Shown in pieces: positions 11,591 through 21,352 of a stretch of DNA of 64,000 nt. This stretch comes from Tanypteryx hageni (taxonomy: Eukaryota > Arthropoda > Insecta > Odonata > Petaluridae). The notes under the pieces are model-generated. The model was not told where the DNA came from, did not search any database, and was given only the letters and a program-made list of their open reading frames with translations. The DNA lies in NCBI GenBank assembly GCA_028673005.1, contig CM054112.1, positions 192,375,518 through 192,439,517 of the forward strand. The letters run 5' to 3'. Position 1 is the first letter of the stretch, and the number at the start of each line of letters is the position of its first letter. The position numbers and the translations under genes were made by a program.

Positions 11591-12647
11591 CTTTGATTTA
11601 TAAGCGTTTTTCTTTTATAAGCGTACACAGTCGACCAAACGTATATACGGATACGTGTGTATGTATATGAGAAATTTTGTGCAATGTGTATTGCGCCGTT
11701 TATTTATTAAAGCGTCCCCTGTTCATTCTGACGACTGAAAGGGATGGATGGTTGGGAAGTGGAAGGGGGGTCGGCTGGAAAAATGGATAGATAAAAAAGC
11801 GCGATGGAAATAGAAAAGAGGAAGCACGGAAGATGTGTGTGATACAGAGGTTGGCTTTCCTTGAGGCGAAGGATATAGGTGCACCGAGTTGGGGGAAGAA
11901 GAGAACGTTGAGAGTAACACTCGGTAAAGCCACTAATAGGCTTACACGAGAGAGGTATTCGTAGGTTTAAGAAATAATCCTTTGTTCTTTCTCCGTTTGG
12001 CGGAAGGGAGCGCATCTTGGGACGAGTGTGAGAGAGGGAGAGAGCGGCACCGTCTGAGGATTCGGAGAAGTGGACTTAACGGCTGCATCGTCCTCGAAGT
12101 CGCCCGATCGATTCTAGAATGAGCAAAGCGAAGACGCGTGGTGCGATAATGAAATCCTGTTGGAAATCTTTTCTTTTTCTAACGGGTTTTCCCTCCAATT
12201 TTAGAGAACCTGCCCGTCTTCACGCATTTAGCCCAAAGGTTATTTATGAAAAGGATACCTTGCTAAGTGATAAAAGTGACGACGAGGATATTTTTTTTTT
12301 ATTCATGCGACACCCGTCGGAATTTTATTTACTTTACGCTGTTACTGCTTTTAGATCTGAGCGTGAAAATGGGATAAATCTTTAGTTTCAAGATTTATCC
12401 ATTTGAATATTTCGGCGGTGTTTGTTTCGATGATGTTCTTCGCATTCTGACTCAGAAGCGGAAAAATACCCACAGCCGATGCGAACCAGAGACACTTCAT
12501 TGGTCAGTAAATTTGACGCAACTAATCTTACTGATTGTGAGTCTACGGGGAACACTATACCCAGAAATAAACATGGAGTCATCGAACTCAATCAATCGGC
12601 AAAAAATAAGCTGTACTCAGATGGACCATGCAAGAATGTACTCAATG
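11591..12647. other. Unassigned interval, relatively GC-rich
   Basis: The stretch 11700-12120 is rich in GA tracts and CpG compared with its surroundings, and an 88-codon open frame starts at 12119. I do not recognise the predicted protein, and it has no supporting splice or family evidence. It might be a 5' exon or promoter of an unseen gene. Confidence 0.3.
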
Positions 12648-12655
12648 ATCTAGAG

Positions 12656-12994
12656 TAGTGGTGCCCAAACTACGACCCGCGGGCCAAATGCCGCCCACGA
12701 CGGGTTTTTGTGCGGCCCGCGAAACTATGGCGAAAAAGCAATTCGGAAAATGTAACACATAACTTTTTACATTTTTTGATAATTTTGGTAATAAAACTTC
12801 AAATTATGAAATGTTAGCCATGAAAACCTTATTTAGACTTGACTTTCACTTATATGGTACCTCAGAATATATAGAAAACTTCCGATTTAAACTCTAATCA
12901 GGCCCGCCGAAGAATTGGCAACTTCCAATGCGGCCCGCCAAGGGATTCGCAACCATTGATGTGGCCCGCCATTACAAAAGTTTGGGCACCACTG
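12656..12994. mobile_element. hAT-type MITE, copy 2 (complete)
   Basis: The ends TAGTGGTGCCCAAACT and (reversed) CAGTGGTGCCCAAACT form a 16-bp inverted repeat with one mismatch. An exact 8-bp duplication ATCTAGAG (12648-12655 and 12995-13002) fits the hAT preference nTnnnnAn. The 339-bp body contains several GCGGCCCGC motifs, which make both ends GC-rich. It matches the MITE at 6636-6969 along nearly its whole length. Confidence 0.95.
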
Positions 12995-13034
12995 ATCTAG
13001 AGCATAGCCTCTTCGATTGAAACGATCCTGGGAC

Positions 13035-13208
13035 CAGCGCCGTAGCTAACTATTTTAGCGCCCGAGGCAAACTGCTAAATATGTGACCCCCCTCCTTCAA
13101 AAAATTATCTTCTCTAGTTTAGTTAGTTACTATTTGGGTTTTTTGCACCCCTTACTTAGTTGCGCCCGGGGCAGATGCCCCGCTTTCCCCGCCCTAGTTA
13201 CGGTACTG
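13035..13208. mobile_element. hAT-type MITE (174 bp)
   Basis: Left end CAGCGCCGTAGCTAAC and right end (reversed) CAGTACCGTAACTAGG are related inverted repeats. An exact 8-bp duplication CCTGGGAC flanks them (13027-13034 and 13209-13216). It is non-coding. A relative in the opposite orientation lies at about 30778-30944. Confidence 0.9.
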
Positions 13209-13216
13209 CCTGGGAC

Positions 13217-14613
13217 TAATAAACCAGGAAAAAGATCGTCCAATCGGGCAACTTAAAATGAAGCGCCCTCCTCCGGTCCCAAATATCCCAAACCTCTCTT
13301 TGATGTACATGCATGTGCAAATAGGGAGTTGTTGCCGGTTACCTGCTTATAAACAAAGCACTCGGGCCCCCTGACACGTCTCTTTCTTCCTCTGGAATCC
13401 CACATCACATGTCCGACCAATCCGCGTTGCATGAACATTTTACATTATGAAGTAGACCGAGTTGTAGCGAAACCGTGTTATAAGAATCCGTATACATACA
13501 GTGAAATCTCGATACATATATCGTTTTTTAAGAGATCGAGAAAAAATGCGATGAAAGCGGAAAACGAAGAAAGCGGGAAGGCTGAAAAAATGACTCGAAA
13601 AATTATTTATTTACATTTAATATTTCCTTGCATAAAAGCAAACAACAAACCATTATTTAACCGTTCAACATTCCCTTATTTATTCACGAATAAATCGCTA
13701 ATCGTCATGTTTTTTACAGCTTGGCGTGTTAAATCAATAAGTGATCTTTCGATATCATAAATGCTTTCCTTGCTACGATCAACTTATGTATGCTCTGTTC
13801 GGTTCGGTCTCGCGCTCTTCGTCCTCTTCCTCCACGCACTCCCTCTCCCATACATCACGCAAGTCTTCGATGCTCTCGACAATGCAATAGGCGATCTGAA
13901 CATAAATCGACGTCGTTTTGAGCGCAAACCTGTCTAAAATCTTCTTGGAAGATGCCGTCTTATTTGTCGTTATCTGTATCCTCTTAGCCCTCATAAGGAT
14001 AACGTTCACCACTATAGCCGGAATTTGCAATAGTAGACTGCGTGACCTGCTGCTAGAATATGCAGTGCACACGCGTTAGTACGAACTCGGCTAACACGAA
14101 CACTCGGTTAGCACGAACAAATATTTTCCCTGGCCCTGAATGTATGGATTACTGTATGTGAGTTGCTTGAATAACACGAAATTCGTTCAAGACAAACTTC
14201 GATCAAAATTCGGGAACCAAGTACTCAAGTGATCGGTTAATACGAACACTTGTTTTAGTCAAACGTATTTTAGAGCCAGAAGAAATGGGATGACGTGACA
14301 AACACAGACGTTTTCATTGTGTCAACATGGGTGTTTGCATTCCTTGCGGTAATTTTTTCAGTCGAACACCGATGAAGAAAGGAAGAAAATTATTTTGATA
14401 TAATTCGCGATGGACAGCGGTGTGCCTTTCCACAATTATAAAAAATAAAGAAAAGATCAACCAAGCTGTAGCTGAAGGGTCAACGACAATCGACGCCTAC
14501 GTGGAGTTCCACAACAAGATTTAGAAAAAAAAATTGTTGAAATGGTTTCAAATGTGAGGTCATCAATGGTTCCGATTTCTGGACTTCTCTTCCAAGAAAA
14601 AGCCAAGTTAATA
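13217..14613. other. Unassigned interval, possible Tigger-like fragments
   Basis: Near 13500 the sequence CAGTGAAATCTCGATA resembles a pogo/Tigger terminus. A minus-strand open frame at 14072-13779 could be a decayed Tigger C-terminus. At 14075-14250 several TTA(G/A)(T/C)ACGAAC motifs recur. No complete gene can be supported. Confidence 0.3.
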
Positions 14614-14852
14614 AGGTCGATTCACACTCTACGTAACGTCAACGTCCCGACATGGACATTGTAAGACAGGTTCGGACCGTCACAGTCCCGTCAAATATTC
14701 CTCCGGAGAAACCGTGAGGGAACGGAACGATGACGCGACGGAGACGTGACGGACGGTGTGCACAACTCCATCTAAATAAATAGAAGAAATGCTGGCGCGT
14801 CGAAGACGGTCCGGGTCGAAACGTTGACGTTGCGTATAATGTGAGTCGGCCT
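14614..14852. mobile_element. MITE with ~38-bp terminal inverted repeats
   Basis: The left end AGGTCGATTCACACTCTACG, continuing into TAACGTCAACGT, mirrors the right end (reversed) AGGCCGACTCACATTATACG, continuing into CAACGTCAACGT. The middle is CpG-rich. I cannot see a clear target duplication, so the superfamily is open. Confidence 0.75.
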
Positions 14853-14879
14853 TTGGGCGTCAAACTAGGAATAGAAAAT

Positions 14880-15430
14880 TTCCCCTCTCCGAATCCATTA
14901 AGGGCACAGATTTTTTACTAGATGTTTCCTGTTTAAAACGCTTTATAACACCCATGTCAAGCGGTTGCAAGGCACTCGTACAATCCGGAGGATACGATAT
15001 TACCCTCACGTTCTTCCTAAAGGATGTGTCATTTGGATGGGCCGCATAATTTTCCACGAACATTATCTTTTGTCGCGACTGCCCATGACGGCATCGAGTA
15101 TCCATGGAAACTCCGTAAAAGTGTTCGTCGTCATCTATGCCTTTTATTGGCGTGATAATTTACCGGCATAGTTTTCTTGCTCATAAAGCACCTGCAATTT
15201 GACGATCTGCCAAGCACGATCGGCTGCAATTTGCCACTCCCGTCACTGTTGGCGTAAAATAACACCGCGGTCCTTTCTTTAGATCTTTTCCCGCCTTGGC
15301 ACGATTGGCCCTTCAAAGTAAGCGTTTTTACCGGGAGGCAATTATAGAACAATCCACATTATAAATGACGTGCGGCTCGTACCCCTGCAGCTTATGTAGG
15401 CTCTCGAGTAAGGCGAACAGATTTTCAAAA
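14880..15430 (-). pseudogene. Tigger/pogo-type DDE transposase fragment
   Basis: Minus-strand pieces match the catalytic domain of Tigger transposases (Tc1/mariner superfamily, DDE_1). An N-terminal piece reads YEPHVIYNVD. At 15352-15131 are FYNCLPVKTLTLKG, GGKRSKERTAVL and ANSDGSGKLQPIVLG. At 15105-14860 are FVENYAAHP, VISYPPDCTSALQPLDMGV and IKRFKQ. The frame shifts between pieces, and the usual catalytic-centre Asp before the AHP motif reads Glu here (VENYAAHP where LDNCxAHP is usual). The helix-turn-helix N-terminus and the C-terminus are missing. It is a dead fragment. Confidence 0.88.
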
Positions 15431-15479
15431 TCTCAAAAGAGGATATTTTTTTAAGATGGCAAAATCTTCAAAAGGTGGA

Positions 15480-16524
15480 CTGTCCTCATGAAAAGAGAAC
15501 GTCTGGTCACCTTACATATGTGCCGTTAAAAATTTCTAATAATGCTTGGTAGAATTTCAAAATTAATTTCTTGAGCCGAACCAAACCATTTTTGCAAAAG
15601 TTGTGTCTCAGGACCATGAAATACTGGACGATTGATGCGGGAAAACGGTACTTCGAGTAACGAAGAATGCGAATAAAATTAACGTTGCATATATGGAGCT
15701 TTTGTTGGGACTATACAAAATGAACTACAAATCCGGAAAAAACGATGAATACGGGAACGATAGACCGAGGTTTAACTCTATCAGTTCGCTCCTTCGGAGG
15801 GAGTTTTCCCATTTGGGATGGAGCGTAATCAATCGGATCTTTCTAGGTTAATAATTTATCATAGACCGTGGGAGTCCATATGCCTTCGAAATATAACTGG
15901 CATCCTAAATAAGGAGACAGAAAGCAGAATTTCTGCCACTGTGGGTTTCCTATCTAAACACTAACGTTTGCACCTTTGCAATTGCATTAAATAGCTCTAT
16001 ATTATGATCGCTTTAAGCACGTGTATAAATGCAGATAAAATTCCGTATTTACGCGCATTATTCACGCCATCGCATAATTTAAGTATCCTTATTTTTCGGC
16101 GTTAAGAAAAAAATGAATGTTACGCGTATTTTACACACGCCATTTTTACCCTATAAAAGTGGTGGAAAAATTCCATCACCAGGAACGAGAACTGGAATCG
16201 GCAGAGATCGATTCTGTTATCAGACAGCCAGGGATTTTCCACCTAACGCGTTAAACCGATTATAACACTAAAACTTTCACGAAAAATTTATCAAAAAATT
16301 AGAATACGTGTTGTACACGGCAACTAAACCAAGCACTTTGTCCCATCCGGTTAATAGCAATTGTTTACGGGTTTTTTGTTTTGATCTACCGCAATGAGAG
16401 AAAATAAGTACAGGCTAACTATTTTTTGCGTAAGATGGGGAGAACGAATAGCGTTAGATACGTGAGAATCACAAATGATGACAAAAAATTAGAAATAAGT
16501 GTTAGCGGGTCTTTTCACTTTACC
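15480..16524. other. No recognisable gene
   Basis: No supported coding frame, RNA gene or clear transposon end. It could include decayed Tigger flanks. Confidence 0.35.
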
Positions 16525-16532
16525 CTGGAGAC

Positions 16533-18215
16533 CAGTGGCGAATCCTGTTTATTGATACGGAAGCAATTAATTATGAAAATCAGATCTTACCTTGTTATTT
16601 TAAATGCAGAAGAATTCCTCTTTCCTTCTTCGCTAATTCTGCAATGACGTCATCATAGAACACGGGTTTTTGAGAAAGTTCTTTGAAGAGGGCTTTTTCG
16701 ATTGATAGAACTGATAATTTGGAGGGTCTCTGGATTTGTAGAATTTCTCACGAATGTTTTGATATATTTGAGAGCTGAAAAAACTCCTTTCAGTTGAGGC
16801 CATAGATATTGCCAATACTAATTCACATAATTCCACTTGAGAGTAAGCTTTGTCTAAACCGTTTTCTTCAATGAAATGACATAAATCGCTAACGCTTTTT
16901 TTAGCAATATCTTCTATTTGATATACAACCGAAAGTTCAGAACGCAAAGTAACTATGTCGAAATAATTTTTGTAACTATTCTTGAGGGAGTCGAACGCAT
17001 TTTGTTTAATTTTTTGCAGTGCGACTTGGACAATACAAGAAATTAAATCATTCTGTATTGCACTGAACGTGCCGCGAAATATTGTGGAATGTCCCAAATG
17101 GTTTCTCAAAGTTTCGTCGTATTTGGCAGCCAATTCGATCAAGTCCACGTAATTATCTTTATTTACAGAGTCACTGGATTCGTCATGACCACGAAATCCA
17201 AGTTCACGCTCTCCCAAAAAAAAAAACAATATCAATAAGCCTTTTTTACATTTCCCGATTTTTTTACTGCTTCCTTATGCTAGCGATGAGTAATTTCCAA
17301 CTGATTATTGTAAACATATTCGAGTTCTTCCGTATGTTTTTTCTTGAAGAATTGACTGTAAATGTTCTTTATTTATCGAATGTCTCTTTATTACCTTATG
17401 AAGATTATTTAAATCAGAAAATCCCGTTTTAGTCCAAACATTTATTTCGTTCGAAAAAAGTAAGCACGGCTAACAAAATAATTTTGCCTTGCTGTCACAT
17501 CCAGTCAACCATTCGACAATGTTATAAATATCTACGTTAAAATGTCGTGTATAATCTAATTTTTATATTTAAATTTAGGCGAGGTTTTGTACATGTTTGG
17601 ATAATTTCACTCTTTCCCTGAAAATTGTTCGACGAAAAACTTTTTGTTAACAAATTACACACTGCACAACATTAAACCTCACCAGAGCTGCTTTCAACCA
17701 CAACAGAAGCATTTGAGGCACTCGGTTCACTCATATTTGCAATTTTCAAATTGCTTCCACTCCGTACTTGATTACGCGGAGAAAAACCGCGAAATTCTTC
17801 CTATCTGAGCCAAAATCTTTGGAAATAATATCTGTTAATGCACTACTATAACACAAACACTTCTATATGCACGAAAGTTCACGTGAAACGTCAGAATTGC
17901 GACTTATTGAAACTGTAATATAACTGGACCAGACGCCTAGTCTCCGCTCCTTCACTACAGCGAATGGCTCATCGACGTGTACGCAATAATATTCTTGCTT
18001 TCTAGTATGCTAGTAGTGTTATTTTCGGCCATTGTGTGGTGTCAGCTGTCAAGGTGGATTTTTAAAATGTCGCACAGTCGCACGGTTTACATGAAGGCGT
18101 GCTTCTAAAATTACACTTGTGAATGAGTCATTTTTATTGTTATTACTGTTATTATTATTTTAATTTCTAATTTGGAAGCAATGCTTTCCTTGCTTCCATG
18201 GAGGATTCGCCGCTG
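16533..18215 (-). mobile_element. Internally deleted hAT DNA transposon
   Basis: Inverted ends CAGTGGCGAATCC (left) and CAGCGGCGAATCC (right, reversed) are followed inward on both sides by GGAAGCAA motifs. An exact 8-bp duplication CTGGAGAC (16525-16532, 18216-18223) fits the hAT preference nTnnnnAn. The element carries a shortened transposase on the minus strand (16633-17235). The right-hand part is AT-rich and non-coding. Confidence 0.94.
16633..17235 (-). pseudogene. hAT transposase with internal deletion (TTF/DUF4371 type)
   Basis: A 200-codon open frame. The N-terminal half matches the DUF4371 start (FRGHDESSDS, then YDETLRNHL, FRGTFSAIQNDLISCI). It then jumps to the C-terminal region that precedes the hAT dimerisation domain (ELSVVYQIED, FIEENGLDKAYSQV, ISMASTERSFFS). 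The middle that should carry the DETTD catalytic block and CxxRW region is gone, and the TTF zinc finger is not seen. The frame is open yet cannot code for an active enzyme. The ASTERSFF segment corresponds to the usual (A/S)xERSFS motif near the end of hAT proteins. Confidence 0.9.
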
Positions 18216-18606
18216 CTGGAGACAGATACAGTACATTGTAATATCTCTAAGACGAATAGTTGCGGTATTCGTATGAAGATTTTCGTGGTCGGTAGGCGCA
18301 ATTTCACGCTCCCAATTTTTTAGTCACGACGCACAGTGGGACAAATTGCCATTCTAGCTGGACAAAAGTAAAAAAAAAAATGAAGTCACGTGAACTTGAT
18401 ATAACTGATTATAAATAAAACTAGAATGGTCCCAGATTACAAAATGTTACAATGTATGCAATTTCGCTAAAGCTTTCAGATGTGGCAACAACTTAAACAT
18501 TACCTATAAATAGCTTTCAGGAGTCTTTGTTTGCCAGTCGTTTTTCGATCGTTGAGTTAAGAACAAGATTTTGTGAGTTTTATGTTAAGTGCGTATAATA
18601 ACTGTC

Positions 18607-20924
18607 ATGGATATTGCAGAAAAAGGTAAGTTCTTATTTTTTAAAACTAAAAACCTATTATATTCCCGTTGATTTTCCAATAATTTTCCTTTGAATATGT
18701 GTACTCTATTTTATATCAATGATTTGAAATTCTCCCTTTTTGTTAGATTTATATAAAAAGTACCCCCGAGTTCCGTCATAGTTATTATTTTCTATTAAAG
18801 TATGACTCTTTGCGAACAAAAAATAATGAACACTAGCTGCTTTTAAGTGCTCTTTTGAAAGTTATGTTTTTTCAGAGAGATACTCCATTTCTCGGAAAGA
18901 GATCTTTGATGTTTGGCATCAGGAAAGTGATACAAGAAGACTGTTCTAATAAAGAGCTGTGCCATTCTGTTAAGAACAAAAGTCAATTAATTTGTTGTAA
19001 AATTGCAAGAAAGTGGAGGAAGAGTACACGAAGTTTACAGAAATTCTTATCCAGAAATTCCGCTTGGTTAGAGCAAGAAATTACTTTTCCATGAGAAAAA
19101 ACCAGCAGATTTATTGCATCTATTAATTTAGAGGTATCTTCTTCCAATATCGGTCGTCCTAGGAAATTAGATTCAAGCAATAAAACGAAGAAAAGAAGAA
19201 TACAATCTTTGTTGGAGAATAATACCAGCGAAGAATTGTTCTATGCTGCGGAAGTTAGCATACGTTCATTTGGTAGAAGATATGCTGCTCAATTAATGAA
19301 GGAAGCTGCTTTTGGGACACCTAAAAGGGCATCTAAAATGAAAAAGGCCTACACATCTGCTCCCCAAAGACTAATTAATTATACGCCTGAAGAAGCTTTG
19401 TCTTTATTTGTTGAAGGTAAATTCACCAGGAGTTCGTATATGTTAATGCAATCGGGTGCTAAAATGCGAAATGCAAACATTTATCCGTCACATCACGTGA
19501 TCAGACAGGCGAAAAAGAAGTGCTACCCCGAAAAAGATTCTATAAAAATCACAGATATATCAGCCGAAATTAAACTGCAAAGTTTGTTAGACCACATAAT
19601 AAAACGAATCGTTCAAGTGCAGAAGGAAGTATTAATACAAAATGGAATTGGTATAAAAACCCTTCCGCGGCTAACTGTCGTTTTCAAATGGGGACTAGAT
19701 GGAAGTTCAGGGCAAAGCACCGACAAACAGAAGTTTGTCGAAGAGGAGAGTGAAACTCAAAGTGATGACAGCTTATTTGCCATTTCGGTTGTTCCCCTGC
19801 AACTTTATGCAAACATTATTAAAACGGAGATAAAAAACTTATTTTGCGGCAAAATCCTAAGTCGTCCTCCACACGTTTTTGTAGATCTATTAAACTTCTT
19901 TTTGAAAAAGAGTCAACTGATTTGATCGACCGAGAAGTTCAATACATAGAGAATCAAATAAAGGAACTTTCTCCGCCAAAGTAGTGATAGACGAAATAAA
20001 AGTATTTGCTGAACAGAAATTGAAAATGACCATGATTGACGGAAAGGTTTGTAGTGCTGTGACTAATAGGTCATATCAAAATTGTTATGTTTGCGGGGAA
20101 AGCCCTAAGGAGATGAACAGACTTTAAATTTTGTCACTGAAAACTCCCGATGAAAGTTGTTATGACTATGGTCTTTCTTCCCTGCATGCTTGGATTAAGT
20201 GTTTTTGAATGCTTGCTGCACATTGCCTACAGATTAGAAAAAAATAAGTGGCAAATCCGTGGTAAAGATGAAAAATCAAAAGTGGAAGCAAGAAAGAGAT
20301 TAGGAAAAGACTTCGTTCGGAAATGGGATTGTTAGTTGATGTTACGAAGCCTGGTAGCGGGACAACGAACGATGGCAATACCGCCCGCCTATTTTTTCAG
20401 CAACCTTTTCTCGCCTCATCCATAACAGGTGTCGAGGAATTAATTATGCGATTTGGTGTTATTCTACAAACAATTTCCAGTGATTATAATATTAACACTG
20501 AAGCATTTGAAAATTATGCTAGAGACACTGCAAAATTATATATTAAACATTATACATGGTACTACATGCCATCAACAATACATAAGTTGCTTATTCATGG
20601 TTCCGAAATAATAAAATCGGCAATATTAGCGCTAGGGATGTTATCCGAAGAAACACAGGAGGCTCGCAACAAGCACTAAAAAATACAGAGAGGGTCACAC
20701 TAGCGAGCGTTCGAGGAGACAAACAATAGAGGACTTAATGCATATGTTACTTGTGTCTTCTGATCCTGTGATATCTAGTTCTCGAACATTACCGTCAAAA
20801 AATATGACAATTCAGCAAAGATGTCTTTACACTGTTATTAGAACCAGAAGGAATAACTTCGCGAGAAAGTAATTACATAGACTTGGAATCTGATACAGAT
20901 AGTGATACTTCCGATTATGATTAA
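18607..20924 (+). pseudogene. Transib/RAG1-like transposase, decayed
   Basis: A possible first exon starts at ATG 18607 (MDIAEK, then GTAAG), with an acceptor near 18876. The clearest block, 19209-19925, has AAEVSIRSFG, the basic N-terminal part and FKWGLDGSSGQS, the likely first catalytic Asp region. After frameshifts come IDGKVCSAVTN with CYVCGESPKEMN (second Asp region and zinc ligands), LHAWIKCFECLLH, GSGTTNDGNTARLFF, WYYMPSTIHKLLIHG, and LGMLSEETQEARNKH. The last aligns with the RAG1 segment holding its catalytic Glu. A final acidic tail ends at the stop 20922-20924. Early stops in 18912-19100 and frame changes near 19925, 20127, 20330 and 20679 make it a pseudogene. Identification rests on these remembered family motifs. 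Confidence 0.88.
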
Positions 20925-21119
20925 ATGTTAATATAATATGAACTGAGTATTTTGTTAATATTTACAAAGTTCTGATAAAAAAGGTGCTATTTATTGTTCC
21001 TTGCGTTAAAAAAAACAATCCTTAAATTACTGTTCCTCTCAAGATACAGGGTTTGTAAATTTAAAGTATTATTAAATATTAACAATACGGTGCAATTATT
21101 AATTAAATGTCTCCAAAGC

Positions 21120-21175
21120 ACCTATCCGGCAAATGGGGAGACCCGGGTTCGATTCCCGGGCAAGTACAGGATTTT
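21120..21175 (+). repeat. tRNA-like B-box segment inside Transib
   Basis: CCCGGGTTCGATTCCCGGGC is a perfect T-arm-like stem-loop with the pol III B box. The rest of a tRNA cloverleaf is not visible. It may be the remains of a tRNA-derived SINE or chance. Confidence 0.35.
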
Positions 21176-21352
21176 TTCTCCTTCTCAAAGTTCAAATTTC
21201 AATTTCAGATTTATGCCCGCATGCATAAAAAGTCTTCTCAACACCTTTGTTTCTCTTTAAATATCTCCAAAAACTAAGGGTCACTATACAACTTCCGATT
21301 CACTTAAGACTTTTGTCCCGCTAGAATGGCCGTTTGTCCCACCGTCGCGACG

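Larger units (their letters stand above)
18332..21347 (+). mobile_element. Transib DNA transposon (RAG1 superfamily), nearly whole
   Basis: The left end reads CACAGTGGGACAAATTGCC, and the reversed right end reads GGTGGGACAAACGGCC. Both continue with ATTCTAGC(T/G)GGACAAAAG, giving about 35 bp of inverted repeat. The first seven bases, CACAGTG, equal the consensus heptamer of V(D)J recombination signals, as known for Transib ends. A 5-bp GC-rich duplication CGACG lies at 18327-18331 and 21348-21352, the size expected for Transib. One extra base seems to be inserted in the right heptamer. The 3016-bp body carries a decayed Transib transposase on the plus strand. Confidence 0.93.

Noticed and set aside
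13779..14072. A minus-strand gene with an acidic C-terminus
   Set aside because: Could be a decayed Tigger C-terminus, but the resemblance is too weak to call it a gene.
21120..21175. A tRNA gene
   Set aside because: Only the T arm is convincing; acceptor, D and anticodon arms cannot be folded from the surrounding bases.
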